Source of the DNA: Pedobacter sp. SYSU D00535
GTDB taxonomy: Bacteria; Bacteroidota; Bacteroidia; Sphingobacteriales; Sphingobacteriaceae
Assembly: GCF_017355855.1 (NCBI RefSeq)
Contig: NZ_JAFEWD010000003.1
Coordinates: forward strand, 1-64,000
Length of the DNA: 64,000 nucleotides
Reading direction: 5' to 3'
Both the position numbers and the translations under genes were made by a program. The first letter of the stretch is position 1. Every line of letters starts with the position of its first letter. Below are positions 25,538 to 34,607 of the stretch, in pieces. The notes beneath the pieces were generated by a model that did not search any database, had not been told where the DNA came from, and was given only the letters and a program-made list of their open reading frames with translations.

Positions 25538-26101
25538 ATGATCGAGATACAGCACACACTAGTGCATGAGGATGTGTTCGAGGAGAACTTTGTGTGCAAC
25601 CTGGAGCGGTGTAAAGGGGCTTGCTGCGTCGAGGGAGATGCTGGTGCTCCCCTGGAAAAAGCTGAGCTGAAGATTCTGGAAGAAATCTACCCGGAAGTAA
25701 AGCCCTACATGACGGAAGAAGGAATAAAAGCAGTAGAGGAGCAGGGTACCTGGGTGAAGGACTTTGAAGGCGATTTTACGACCCCTTGCGTAGGTGGGAA
25801 TAAAGAGTGTGCTTATGTGATGTGGGAGAATGGTATCAGCAAATGCGCGATCGAAAAAGCTTACCTGGAAGGGAAGATCAACTGGAAGAAACCGATCTCC
25901 TGTCACCTCTATCCCATAAGGATCACCGCTTATCCTGATTTTGATGTGTTGAACTATGATCGCTGGCATATTTGTTCTCCTGCCTGTTCCTTCGGAAAGG
26001 AGTTGAAGGTTCCGGTTTATAAATTCCTGAAAGACCCTTTGATCCGTAAATACGGGGAAGAATGGTACAAAGAAGTAGAAGAAGCGGCAACGCTGATCTA
26101 A
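25538..26101 (+). CDS. DUF3109 family cysteine-rich protein
   Basis: A 187-residue cytoplasmic protein with a cysteine pattern typical of DUF3109: [11 protein letters not shown] near residues 21-31, [13 protein letters not shown] near 85-97, [17 protein letters not shown] and [13 protein letters not shown]. Such spacing suggests binding of a metal or iron-sulfur cluster, as in the YkgJ zinc/iron-binding group. The function is not known. It follows the DUF3108 gene by 11 bases and is the last gene before the repeat region at 26137. Confidence 0.8.
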   Translation: MIEIQHTLVHEDVFEENFVCNLERCKGACCVEGDAGAPLEKAELKILEEIYPEVKPYMTEEGIKAVEEQGTWVKDFEGDFTTPCVGGNKECAYVMWENGISKCAIEKAYLEGKINWKKPISCHLYPIRITAYPDFDVLNYDRWHICSPACSFGKELKVPVYKFLKDPLIRKYGEEWYKEVEEAATLI

Positions 26102-26136
26102 TGCTTAACACGGCTCTTGTACTCATTTCATTGCTA

Positions 26137-26203
26137 GTGAGTGCAGGGTGAGTGCACGTTGAATGCACCTTAAGTGCAGGTTTCCCTTGAAAAACCTGCA
26201 CTT
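26137..26203. repeat. Four tandem 11-bp repeats plus an inverted copy
   Basis: Units GTGAGTGCAGG (26137), GTGAGTGCACG (26148), TTGAATGCACC (26159) and TTAAGTGCAGG (26170) follow head to tail. The last unit, extended to AAGTGCAGGTTT (26172-26183), is matched by a perfect 12-bp inverted copy at 26192-26203 across an eight-base loop. The 11-bp period is close to one helical turn, as in iterated protein-binding sites. The hairpin has no T-run. It lies between the DUF3109 stop (26101) and the next start (26324). Confidence 0.7.
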
Positions 26204-26323
26204 CTCATTTAATCACTACCTTATTACTATTCCTGCATTCAGGATCAATACAGATGGTGGGAGCATCCTTGCTATTATCTAATCTTGTTTTTAACTTAAG
26301 CTTCTAAATCAAACCTTCGTCAC

Positions 26324-27202
26324 ATGGCTGTTTATAACGGTAAATCCCTCTCCGGGCTGATCGGCAATATAGTGCTTCGGCAAATGCGTGATAAAAACGT
26401 CGCCCAAAGTCGCCCATCCAGTTTTGAACAAAGTGAAAGTACTCGGGATAACGGTACCGAGCTTAGTAGAGCAAGTGCTTTCGGAAAATTAGTTCGCATC
26501 ATCTTTCAACCTCTTCTGATGGGTAATTACGATGGAGGCATGGTCAATCGCCTTAGTGTAGCCATCAGAATGGCCATCAGGGAGAACCAGGCACAGCAAG
26601 TATGGGCGAGGGGCGTGGAAGGGGCAAAGATGGAAAAGCTGGAGGGCTTTGAGTTTAATCTGAACTCGCCTTTGGAAAATGTCTTTAATGTTTTTCCGGT
26701 TGCCAGTATATCCGGGCAGGATGAGTTGATCATAGAAGTGCCGTCTTTCAAACCGGAACATGACATCCGTACGAAGCTCGACTGGACCTGCGGAAGCCTT
26801 CGTATCCTTACCGCAGTCCTTGATCTTGAAAATTATGCCTTTTGCTACTTGCCCGAACAGGAGCTGAGCTTTCGCAGAACAGAAGAGGAGAACGCGGCTT
26901 TCCAAAGTCTTGTTCCGCTTGCCGGATTAAAGGAGCACATCGTAATTACCTGTTTGGCGGTGGAGTTGATTAAAGAGACCCGGCGAGGCCAATCCATCTT
27001 AAATAACAAGCAGTTTAACCCGGTATCGATTATTGGCGCTTCAAGGTTAAGTGGAGTGGCCCTGACAGATGGAGAAACACCTCCGGAGCTGGAATGGGAA
27101 CCCGCTACTGCCTATCAGCATTCGGTAAGCAAGATCACCGGAAAGCTGATGGCACGGAAGATGGAGGAAAAGAAGAAGGCATCCCGTAAGAAGCGATCGT
27201 AG
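26324..27202 (+). CDS. Uncharacterised protein
   Basis: A 292-residue soluble protein without a signal peptide or membrane helix; I do not recognise its family with certainty. The N-terminus (MAVYNGKSLSGLIGNIVLRQ) and the very basic lysine-arginine tail are notable; the tail could contact nucleic acid. The middle part shows alternating beta-type segments (GFEFNLNSPLENVF, NVFPVASISGQDELIIEVP). It looks like the group of hypothetical proteins that Sphingobacteriaceae carry in several copies; this is memory, not a search. It is preceded by tandem repeats and followed by a likely terminator, so it may be a separate unit. Confidence 0.6.
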   Translation: MAVYNGKSLSGLIGNIVLRQMRDKNVAQSRPSSFEQSESTRDNGTELSRASAFGKLVRIIFQPLLMGNYDGGMVNRLSVAIRMAIRENQAQQVWARGVEGAKMEKLEGFEFNLNSPLENVFNVFPVASISGQDELIIEVPSFKPEHDIRTKLDWTCGSLRILTAVLDLENYAFCYLPEQELSFRRTEEENAAFQSLVPLAGLKEHIVITCLAVELIKETRRGQSILNNKQFNPVSIIGASRLSGVALTDGETPPELEWEPATAYQHSVSKITGKLMARKMEEKKKASRKKRS

Positions 27203-27224
27203 CGAAGAGTCATTCACGAGCCGC

Positions 27225-27253
27225 CTCGACGCTAAATGTGTTGAGCGATTTTT
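27225..27253 (+). terminator. Possible intrinsic terminator
   Basis: CTCGACGC (27225-27232) pairs with GTGTTGAG (27238-27245), using two G-T pairs, around a five-base loop. Five T residues follow at 27249-27253. It lies 22 bases past the stop at 27202 and would separate the unknown gene from the nucleotide-sugar genes. Confidence 0.45.
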
Positions 27254-27352
27254 CATTTGATCTTCCGGAGTTCCGGCTTTAAGAAAAAATACCCTATTTT
27301 AGCCCTGATTTTAAGGTCCTAAGCCGTATTAACATCAATCACGAGTTTGAAA

Positions 27353-28204
27353 ATGGGTAAAACCGTCGTATTTGGGGCTGCCGGTCAACTGGGACAATGT
27401 CTTCAGGCCGTAGCTAAAGAATTAAAATTGGAGGACATTGTTTTTCTACCGGAAGAAGAAGCAGATATCCTTGATACCGCTACCTTGCAAAAGGTATTTC
27501 AGCAATACACTCCCTCCTTCTGTATCAACTGCGCTGCTTACACCGCAGTAGACAAAGCAGAAGACGAGGTGGATCTGGCAAGAAAGATCAATAAGACCGG
27601 GGCCGAGAATCTTGCCCGGGAATGTGCAGGTTTCTCCACCACTCTGATCCATATCTCCACCGACTTCGTTTTTGAAGGGAATGTAGCAGCACCGCTGGTG
27701 GAAACAGATCCGGCAAATCCGATCAACGTGTACGGATTGACGAAATTAGAAGGAGAGCAGGCGATCGCCGAACAAACCAACAAGTACTATATCCTCCGAA
27801 CCAGCTGGCTGTATTCAGAATATGGAAATAACTTTGTGAAGACTATGCTTCGTTTAGGGACCGAAAGAGAGGAACTGAAGATCATCGCCGATCAGATAGG
27901 AACTCCTACCTACGCCATGGACCTGGCTAAATGTATCTTCCACCTGATACAGAACGGCAAGGAGAACTACGGGCTCTACCATTACAGCAACGAAGGCGTT
28001 ACTTCCTGGTATGACTTCGCGAAAGCGATTTTTGATATCGCAAATGTACAGGTGAAGGCTTTGCCCGTTCGCACTTCCGAGTATGTGACTAAAGCGGTTC
28101 GTCCTGCTTTTTCCGTAATGGACAAGGCTAAGATAAAAAGCACATTTAATCTGGAGGTCCCCTATTGGAGGGAAAGCCTGGTGGAGTGTATGTCCAAACT
28201 GTAA
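27353..28204 (+). CDS. rmlD: dTDP-4-dehydrorhamnose reductase
   Basis: A 283-residue short-chain dehydrogenase that makes dTDP-L-rhamnose by reducing the 4-keto group. It has the NAD(P) motif FGAAGQLGQCL at the N-terminus, CINCAAYTAVDKAE, STDFVFEG and the catalytic tyrosine-lysine pair in NVYGLTKLEGEQA. The ATG at 27353 (MGKTVVF) is preferred over the TTG two codons upstream. rmlA follows after 41 bases, but rmlB and rmlC, needed for the full pathway, are not in the window. Confidence 0.93.
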   Translation: MGKTVVFGAAGQLGQCLQAVAKELKLEDIVFLPEEEADILDTATLQKVFQQYTPSFCINCAAYTAVDKAEDEVDLARKINKTGAENLARECAGFSTTLIHISTDFVFEGNVAAPLVETDPANPINVYGLTKLEGEQAIAEQTNKYYILRTSWLYSEYGNNFVKTMLRLGTEREELKIIADQIGTPTYAMDLAKCIFHLIQNGKENYGLYHYSNEGVTSWYDFAKAIFDIANVQVKALPVRTSEYVTKAVRPAFSVMDKAKIKSTFNLEVPYWRESLVECMSKL

Positions 28205-28245
28205 TCTTTATAATTTAATCGCTACTAAAAATTTGATGATATAGT

Positions 28246-29112
28246 ATGAAAGGTATAATCCTTGCCGGCGGTTCCGGCACCCGACTGCATCCCCTGACCC
28301 TGGCTACCAGTAAACAAATGATGCCGGTGTACGATAAACCGATGATCTATTATCCGCTGTCTATTTTAATGCTGGCAGGGATTAAAGAAATCCTGATCAT
28401 CTCTACACCCCATGATCTTCCCAATTTTGAGAAGTTACTGGGCGACGGTTCGCGCATTGGCTGTAAGTTTTCTTACAAGGTGCAGGAAGAGCCTAATGGT
28501 TTGGCGCAGGCCTTCGTTATCGGAGAAGAGTTTGTAGGAGATGACAGTGTGGCGCTGATCCTGGGAGATAATATCTTTTACGGAGATGGCTTATCGCATT
28601 TACTACAAGAATTAAAGGAACCGCAGGGAGGAGTGGTTTTCGCGTATCCAGTGTCTGACCCCGAACGATATGGCGTGGTGGAGTTTGACGAAAACAACCA
28701 GGTAATTTCCATTGAGGAGAAACCTGCAGAGCCCAAGTCGAACTACGCAGTACCTGGTTTGTACTTCTATGATAATTCGGTCATTGAAATTGCAAAAAAT
28801 ATCAAGCCTTCTCCAAGGGGAGAATATGAGATCACCGATGTCAACAAGGAATACCTGCGTCAGGGGAAACTGAAGGTGGGCGTGTTGAGCCGGGGAACCG
28901 CCTGGTTAGATACCGGGACCTTCAATTCGTTGATGCAGGCCGGGCAGTTCGTGCAAGTCATCGAAGAACGTCAGGGGTTGAAGATCGGATGTATTGAAGA
29001 GGTTGCCTTCCGGATGGGCTTCATTACAGCGGATGAACTAAGAGCCATCGCAGCACCTCTGGTGAAGAGTGGATATGGACAGTATTTGCTGCGGATGATT
29101 GATTTCAAGTAG
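28246..29112 (+). CDS. rmlA: Glucose-1-phosphate thymidylyltransferase
   Basis: A 288-residue enzyme that makes dTDP-glucose from dTTP and glucose 1-phosphate, the first step to dTDP-linked deoxysugars. The signature loop [13 protein letters not shown] is at residues 6-18, followed by [16 protein letters not shown] and the metal-binding [27 protein letters not shown] and [13 protein letters not shown] complete the active site. The product could feed both rmlD and the 3-amino-sugar genes at 35680-39410, if a 4,6-dehydratase exists elsewhere. Full length. Confidence 0.96.
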   Translation: MKGIILAGGSGTRLHPLTLATSKQMMPVYDKPMIYYPLSILMLAGIKEILIISTPHDLPNFEKLLGDGSRIGCKFSYKVQEEPNGLAQAFVIGEEFVGDDSVALILGDNIFYGDGLSHLLQELKEPQGGVVFAYPVSDPERYGVVEFDENNQVISIEEKPAEPKSNYAVPGLYFYDNSVIEIAKNIKPSPRGEYEITDVNKEYLRQGKLKVGVLSRGTAWLDTGTFNSLMQAGQFVQVIEERQGLKIGCIEEVAFRMGFITADELRAIAAPLVKSGYGQYLLRMIDFK

Positions 29113-29148
29113 CAGGACTAAAAGCAGAGCTTGTTGTTAGATTCCCTG

Positions 29149-30417
29149 ATGATCCCAGATACAAAATCACCCAAAATAGCGGTCGTGGGCCTTGGCTACG
29201 TCGGCTTGCCTCTGGCTTTAGCTTTCGCGAAGAAGTTTGAGGTGATCGGGTTTGATATCAAGGCTTCCCGGATAGACGAGCTAAGGACCGGAAATGATGT
29301 AACGCTTCAAATAACAAGCGAAGAGCTGACTTCCAGTAGCCTTCGGTACAGCTCCCGGATTGAAGATCTCGCTGATTGTATCGTCTATATTGTAACCGTT
29401 CCGACTCCCGTCGACGAATATAAAAAACCAGACTTAAGGCCGCTTTTAAGTGCTTCCGAGGCGATCGGGGGGCTTTTGAAGAAGGGCAATGTCGTGGTCT
29501 ACGAATCTACTGTCTATCCGGGTTGTACGGAGGAAGACTGTGTCCCGGTACTGGAGGCGGCAAGTGGACTGAAATTCAACGAGGACTTTTATTGCGGCTA
29601 TTCGCCAGAGCGGATCAGTCCCGGTGATTCCGCACGTACCCTCACCAAAATTGTGAAAGTGACATCCGGCTCTACTCCCGAGATTGCTGAATATATTGAT
29701 CAATTGTACGCCTCTATCATCGAAGCAGGCACTTTCAAAGCAGCGTCTATCAAGGTTGCTGAAGCGTCCAAAGCAATTGAGAATGCGCAGCGCGATGTCA
29801 ATATTTCCTTTGTCAATGAACTTGCCCTGATTTTTGACCGGATCGAGATTGACACTAATGATGTGATCGAAGCTGCCTCCACCAAATGGAACTTCCTCAA
29901 ATTTAAACCTGGACTTGTTGGGGGGCACTGTATCGGCGTGGACCCCTACTACCTGGCCCATAAAGCCGAGCGCCTGGGTTACCACCCTCAGGTGATCCTG
30001 TCGGGCAGAAGGGTGAATGACTTCATTGCGGAGTTCATTGCCAGCAAGGTGGTGAAACTGATGCTGGCTAAAGAAATAGCAGTAAAAAATTCGAAAGCCC
30101 TTATCCTCGGATTAACCTTTAAAGAAAACTGTCCCGATGTCCGCAACACCAAGGTGGTAGACATCTTTCAGGAACTGCAGCAATACGGGATGGAAGTTGA
30201 CATCTACGACCCCTGGGCAGATCCATCCGAAGTAAAAGAAATTTTTAATATCGACCTGATCCAGGACCCTTACCGACAGAAATACCAGGCCATTATCCTC
30301 AGCGTCGCCCACACCGAATTTTTATCGCTCGACTATTGTCGCATTAAGAACGGAACCTCCGTATTGTTCGATACAAAAGCAGTCATCCCAAGGGAGCTGG
30401 TAGACGGACGGTTGTAG
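29149..30417 (+). CDS. UDP-N-acetylhexosamine 6-dehydrogenase (TviB/WbpO type)
   Basis: A 422-residue nucleotide-sugar dehydrogenase. The NAD-binding GLGYVGLPLALAFA begins at residue 14. The middle domain has STVYPGCTEEDCVPVLE and YSPERISPGD. The catalytic cysteine is in GGHCIGVDPYYLA, and the C-terminal UDP-binding domain has LGLTFKENCPDVRNTK. This set is typical of TviB/WbpO, which oxidise UDP-GlcNAc or UDP-GalNAc to the uronic acid, rather than UDP-glucose dehydrogenase. I chose the ATG at 29149; an upstream TTG at 29131 is possible. The usual TviC-type epimerase partner is absent. Confidence 0.88.
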   Translation: MIPDTKSPKIAVVGLGYVGLPLALAFAKKFEVIGFDIKASRIDELRTGNDVTLQITSEELTSSSLRYSSRIEDLADCIVYIVTVPTPVDEYKKPDLRPLLSASEAIGGLLKKGNVVVYESTVYPGCTEEDCVPVLEAASGLKFNEDFYCGYSPERISPGDSARTLTKIVKVTSGSTPEIAEYIDQLYASIIEAGTFKAASIKVAEASKAIENAQRDVNISFVNELALIFDRIEIDTNDVIEAASTKWNFLKFKPGLVGGHCIGVDPYYLAHKAERLGYHPQVILSGRRVNDFIAEFIASKVVKLMLAKEIAVKNSKALILGLTFKENCPDVRNTKVVDIFQELQQYGMEVDIYDPWADPSEVKEIFNIDLIQDPYRQKYQAIILSVAHTEFLSLDYCRIKNGTSVLFDTKAVIPRELVDGRL

Positions 30418-30838
30418 TAGTTGTTAATACTTGTGTCGTATCTGAAACTGTGCGGGTAATTCAAGCAGAGAAACTAGGCGGTTAAAAGCAAGGGTTTCGC
30501 ATGTGGTTGATTAGAGTGCTGCGCGTAGGGCTGAAAAGAACGGCGGGCCCGAGTGAGCCTGCGGGCTGAAGCTTCGTTCTTTTCTTGACTTTTGCCCAAC
30601 TTTTTGTCAAGAAAAAGTTGGAGGAAAATTACAAGATGAAATATCGAGTTCGGACTTTTAGCATTTATTACTAGATATCGAAGGCTAGCATTGTGTTTTA
30701 GCAGTAGTAAATGCACATGCGAACAAGCATTAAACAATCACAATATTATCATTTTTGTTTTAATTATTTTGTTATTTTTGCCTCCGCATTTACTCGAACT
30801 GTTCACTAAATGCCTCGGCCTTATTACGGAAATATCAG
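30418..30838. other. 421-base gene-free region with nested inverted repeats
   Basis: No convincing gene lies here; a minus-strand open frame at 30474-30737 is low in coding character. Four paired segments are visible: AAAAGAACG (30534-30542) with CGTTCTTTT (30575-30583); GCCCG (30547-30551) with CGGGC (30562-30566); TTTTCTTGAC (30580-30589) with GTCAAGAAAA (30606-30615); and CCAACTTTTT (30596-30605) with AAAAAGTTGG (30612-30621). The last two are mutually exclusive. The block looks like a dispersed intergenic repeat or a structured RNA. The right end holds the likely promoter of gmd. Confidence 0.6.
30773..30780 (+). promoter_or_regulatory. Candidate -7 promoter box of the main polysaccharide operon
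   Basis: TATTTTTG fits TAnnTTTG exactly, 58 bases before the gmd start. A TTTG at 30754-30757 could serve as the -33 element, though the 15-base spacer is short. No other good promoter was seen between here and 50108. Confidence 0.4.
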
Positions 30839-31975
30839 ATGAAAGTAGCTTTAATAACAGGAATAACCGGACAAGACGGCGCTTACCTAGCCGAGTTTTT
30901 ATTGAAAAAGGGCTATGAAGTGCATGGACTGAAGAGAAGAGCTTCTTTATTCAATACCGATCGTATCGATCACCTATACCAGGATCCCCATGAAACGGAC
31001 GTAAGATTGAAATTGCATTACGGGGACCTTACCGACTCAACTAATCTTATTCGTATCATACAGGAGATCCAACCTGACGAAATCTTCAACCTGGCCGCAA
31101 TGAGCCATGTGAAGGTGAGTTTTGATACACCAGAATATACAGCCAATGCAGATGGCATTGGAACGCTACGCATTTTAGAAGCGGTTCGTCTGCTGGGGCT
31201 TACCCAAAAAACAAGAGTTTACCAGGCCTCTACCTCTGAATTATATGGTTTGGTTCAGGCTGTTCCTCAGTCAGAGACCACTCCATTCTATCCTCGCTCC
31301 CCTTATGCAGTAGCTAAAATGTATGCTTACTGGATTACGGTAAACTATAGAGAAGCTTACGGGATGTATGCTTGCAATGGTATTTTATTTAACCACGAGA
31401 GCCCGATCAGGGGGGAAACATTCGTAACCCGTAAAATTACCAGAGCAGCTGCAAAAATTGCCTTGGGCCTGCAGGGGTGCTTATACCTGGGAAATCTTTC
31501 TGCGCAGCGCGACTGGGGACATGCAAAAGATTATATCGAGGCGATGTGGCTAATCCTTCAGCAAGAAAAGCCGGAAGATTACGTTATAGCCACTGGAATA
31601 ACCACTACTGTAAGAGATTTTGTTCGGATGAGCTTTGCCGAACTGGGAATAGAAGTAGAGTTCAGCGGAAAAGAGGAGCATGAGAAAGGAGTGATCATCA
31701 ACGTGGACGAAGCCAAAGCCGCTGAGTTGGGAATTAATATAGAAGCCCTGAAGCCGGGACAAACCGTAGTAAAAGTTGATCCGCGCTATTTTCGTCCTAC
31801 CGAGGTAGATTTGCTTCTGGGCGACCCCACTAAAGCAAAACAAAAGCTGGGCTGGACGCCGAAATACGATCTTCCGGCCTTGGTAAAAGATATGATTCAG
31901 TCGGATTTACATTTGATGAAGAGAGATGAGTACCTAAAAAAAGGTGGGTTTAAGGTGTTGAATTATTTCGAGTAA
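30839..31975 (+). CDS. gmd: GDP-mannose 4,6-dehydratase
   Basis: A 378-residue extended short-chain dehydrogenase that makes GDP-4-keto-6-deoxymannose, the precursor of GDP-fucose, GDP-rhamnose and GDP-perosamine. It has the NADP motif [36 protein letters not shown] and the catalytic YAVAK in [12 protein letters not shown]. Full length and well conserved, with the usual [16 protein letters not shown]. The next enzyme, such as Fcl or an Rmd reductase, is not in the window. It is the first gene of the long plus-strand run to 50055. Confidence 0.95.
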   Translation: MKVALITGITGQDGAYLAEFLLKKGYEVHGLKRRASLFNTDRIDHLYQDPHETDVRLKLHYGDLTDSTNLIRIIQEIQPDEIFNLAAMSHVKVSFDTPEYTANADGIGTLRILEAVRLLGLTQKTRVYQASTSELYGLVQAVPQSETTPFYPRSPYAVAKMYAYWITVNYREAYGMYACNGILFNHESPIRGETFVTRKITRAAAKIALGLQGCLYLGNLSAQRDWGHAKDYIEAMWLILQQEKPEDYVIATGITTTVRDFVRMSFAELGIEVEFSGKEEHEKGVIINVDEAKAAELGINIEALKPGQTVVKVDPRYFRPTEVDLLLGDPTKAKQKLGWTPKYDLPALVKDMIQSDLHLMKRDEYLKKGGFKVLNYFE

Positions 31976-32042
31976 GAAGATAGAACTTCCTTCTTGTTAT
32001 CCAGACGAAGGAGGGATCTTAAAATAGTTTAGAGAAAGAAGA

Positions 32043-34583
32043 GTGCAGTATAGCAGATTTTTTAAGGTGAGTCAGAGGGTCAAACAAGTTTTTAGAATCG
32101 CATTAGTACTTCTTGCAGTATTTTCTGTGAGTTTTTCTGTTTCTGCGCAAAGTGGTCAGAACTTGAGCAACATACGCGTGGATGAGTTGTCTGATGCGCA
32201 GATCCGACAGTTTATTCAGCAGGTAGAAGCGCAGGGCTTAACGGAAGCTCAGTTGGAGCAGGTCGCAATGGCCCGTGGAATGAGTGCGAGCGAAGTAGCC
32301 AAGCTACGGGAGCGCGTTAACCGGATCCGACAACAGGGTACTGCCAATTCAGGACAATCCACGCAGAAAAACAATGGAAGCCAGACTCAGACAGAGGGAA
32401 GAGGATCACGTGAGTTAAATTTCGAACCAGATACCATGCAAAACCGGCCGGAAGAAGCAGAGTCGGCCCTGCAGTCCCTAAAACCAAAGATCTTCGGTTC
32501 TGATCTTTTTAGAAATTCACAAATTACCTTCGAACCTAATTTACGTCTGGCAACACCAGCCAACTATCAGTTAGGTCCCGATGACGAAGTCCTCATAGAC
32601 ATTTACGGCTATTCAGAAGCCAATTACCGCTTACGCATCTCTCCCGAAGGGACGATTAACATTCCTTATGTAGGTGTGGTGTCTCTCGGCGGCCTAACGA
32701 TGGAGCAGGCCACTGCCCGTATCCGTTCCCGGCTTTCCACTATTTATTCAAATATTCGTACAGGCAATACTAAAGTTGCGGTGTCACTGGGAAATATCCG
32801 CAGTATTAAGGTAACCCTTTTAGGGGAGGTTACGAGACCAGGTACCTACACCCTGCCTTCTCTGGCGACAGCGTTCAACGCCTTGTATTCTTCTGGCGGC
32901 CCTACAGAGAACGGTTCCTTCCGAGCGATCGAAGTAATTCGTTCGGGGAGAGTCGTTGCAACGATAGATGTGTATGACTTCCTCTTAAGAGGATACCAGC
33001 GTACCAATATCCGTTTACAGGATCAGGACGTAATTCGGATCCCCACCTACAAAAAACGCGTACAATTTACAGGAGAAGTAAAACGGCCGGCTATTTACGA
33101 GGCAGTTAATAATGAGACCCTGCAAGATGTGATTGATTTCGCAGGCGGTTTCACCAGTGAAGCCTATACCGCCCGGATAAAAGTCATTCAGAACACTCCA
33201 ACCGAGCGTCGTATTACCGACGTGTTCGACGAGGCCTTCGCGAGCTACAGTCCGAAGAATGGAGACCGCTATTTTGCGGAGCCTATTCTGGAGCGTTTCG
33301 AGAATCGCGTTACCATTGGGGGCGCGGTGTTCCGGCCGGGTCAGTACCAATTGGAGCCGGGCTTGACCTTGGGCCAGTTGATCAAAAAAGCAGAAGGAGT
33401 ACGGGAAGACGCTTTTCTTTCCCGCGGTTATATCAATCGTCTACGCCCCGATAATACAGCGGAACTACTATCTTTTGATTTAGGAGCCATATTGAAAGGA
33501 ACGGCAACAGATATTCCGCTTCTTCGCGAAGACTCGGTGATGATCGCTTCCATCTTTGATCTGAGAGATGAATACAAGGTCACCATCGAAGGAGAGGTTC
33601 GCGAGGCGGGTACCTATAATTATGGTGAGAACATGGCCCTGGAAGACCTGGTACTTCTTGCCGGTGGATTCAAGGAGGGAGCCACGCCTCGCCGGATCGA
33701 AATCGCCAGAAGAGTAAAAGACAGCGAAGCAGGTGCTGCAAACTCCCGAACAGCGCAGGTGTTCCAGGTCGATGTGGACCAAAATCTGAAGATCCAGGGG
33801 CCACGGTTCGAATTGCAACCATTTGATATAGTAGTAGTAAGAAGCGCAACGGGCTATGAAACGCAAAGACAAGTCCGTGTAGAAGGTGAAGTGCTCTATC
33901 CAGGCACCTACACAATTACCCGCAAAGACGAGCGCATCTCTGACCTGGTGAAAAGGGCCGGAGGCTTTACTGATCTGGCTTACCTGGAAGGAGCATCACT
34001 AAAAAGAAGCGAAGTAGCGGAACGCGGTTCCGGGAAAAATACCATTAACACTGCAGAGGAAAATGCACAAAAATTAGTGAAACTTCAGCGTCTGCAGGAA
34101 ACAACCAAGGATTCGCTTGATATCACCAAACAGCAGACCCTATTAAAAAATGATAATGTGGGTATCAATCTCGAACGCATTATGGACAAGAGCGGGTCGA
34201 AACATGATTTGATCTTGGAGGAAGGAGATGTGCTGAGGGTACCGAAGCAGTTGCAGACAGTGAAAGTAACAGGAGAAGTGCTGTATCCGGCGACAGCTGT
34301 TTATAACGGAAATAAGACATTTAAGAACTATATTTCGGATGCAGGAGGTTTCTCTGACCGCTCTTTGAAAAAGCGGGCATATATTATTTATGCGAATGGA
34401 TCGGTAAAGAGTACGAAGAAGTTTTTGTTTTTTAACAATTATCCGATGGTGAAGCCGGGGGCGGAGATATTTGTACCGAAGAAGGCGGAAGGAAGAAAGT
34501 TGACGGCGGGGGAGATTGTGGGATTAACTTCTGGGGTGGCTTCGTTAGGTGCTATTATACTGGGTATACTTAACTTACGCTAG
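32043..34583 (+). CDS. Polysaccharide export protein with six SLBB domains (Wza family)
   Basis: An 846-residue exported protein. A signal peptide ends near residue 35 (SVSAQ), followed by a helical region (about 45-100) and a low-complexity linker. A Poly_export domain comes next (about 172-250, YQLGPDDEVLIDIYGYSE), then six SLBB-type repeats with a GEV-xx-PGTY pattern (the first at 255-305, the last near 760-800). A C-terminal hydrophobic helix ends the protein. Classical Wza is a roughly 380-residue lipoprotein with two SLBB domains. This is the long Bacteroidota form with no lipobox. It probably forms the outer-membrane export channel together with the Wzz-like protein downstream. The start is a GTG. 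Confidence 0.88.
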   Translation: MQYSRFFKVSQRVKQVFRIALVLLAVFSVSFSVSAQSGQNLSNIRVDELSDAQIRQFIQQVEAQGLTEAQLEQVAMARGMSASEVAKLRERVNRIRQQGTANSGQSTQKNNGSQTQTEGRGSRELNFEPDTMQNRPEEAESALQSLKPKIFGSDLFRNSQITFEPNLRLATPANYQLGPDDEVLIDIYGYSEANYRLRISPEGTINIPYVGVVSLGGLTMEQATARIRSRLSTIYSNIRTGNTKVAVSLGNIRSIKVTLLGEVTRPGTYTLPSLATAFNALYSSGGPTENGSFRAIEVIRSGRVVATIDVYDFLLRGYQRTNIRLQDQDVIRIPTYKKRVQFTGEVKRPAIYEAVNNETLQDVIDFAGGFTSEAYTARIKVIQNTPTERRITDVFDEAFASYSPKNGDRYFAEPILERFENRVTIGGAVFRPGQYQLEPGLTLGQLIKKAEGVREDAFLSRGYINRLRPDNTAELLSFDLGAILKGTATDIPLLREDSVMIASIFDLRDEYKVTIEGEVREAGTYNYGENMALEDLVLLAGGFKEGATPRRIEIARRVKDSEAGAANSRTAQVFQVDVDQNLKIQGPRFELQPFDIVVVRSATGYETQRQVRVEGEVLYPGTYTITRKDERISDLVKRAGGFTDLAYLEGASLKRSEVAERGSGKNTINTAEENAQKLVKLQRLQETTKDSLDITKQQTLLKNDNVGINLERIMDKSGSKHDLILEEGDVLRVPKQLQTVKVTGEVLYPATAVYNGNKTFKNYISDAGGFSDRSLKKRAYIIYANGSVKSTKKFLFFNNYPMVKPGAEIFVPKKAEGRKLTAGEIVGLTSGVASLGAIILGILNLR

Positions 34584-34607
34584 TTCACAGAAGATAGAAA
34601 AAATTGA

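Noticed and set aside
26102-26323. The GTGCA repeats as a CRISPR array.
   Set aside because: The units are 11 bases with no spacers; they are tandem, not interspersed.
30474-30737. An 87-codon minus-strand frame in the gap before gmd.
   Set aside because: It runs through the inverted-repeat block, has odd composition (poly-basic and serine-rich) and no start context; it looks like a chance translation of a repeat.
31986-32012. A hairpin CTTCCTTC/GAAGGAGG between gmd and the exporter gene as a terminator.
   Set aside because: The stem is short with a mismatch or wobble and no T-run follows; the genes probably share a transcript.
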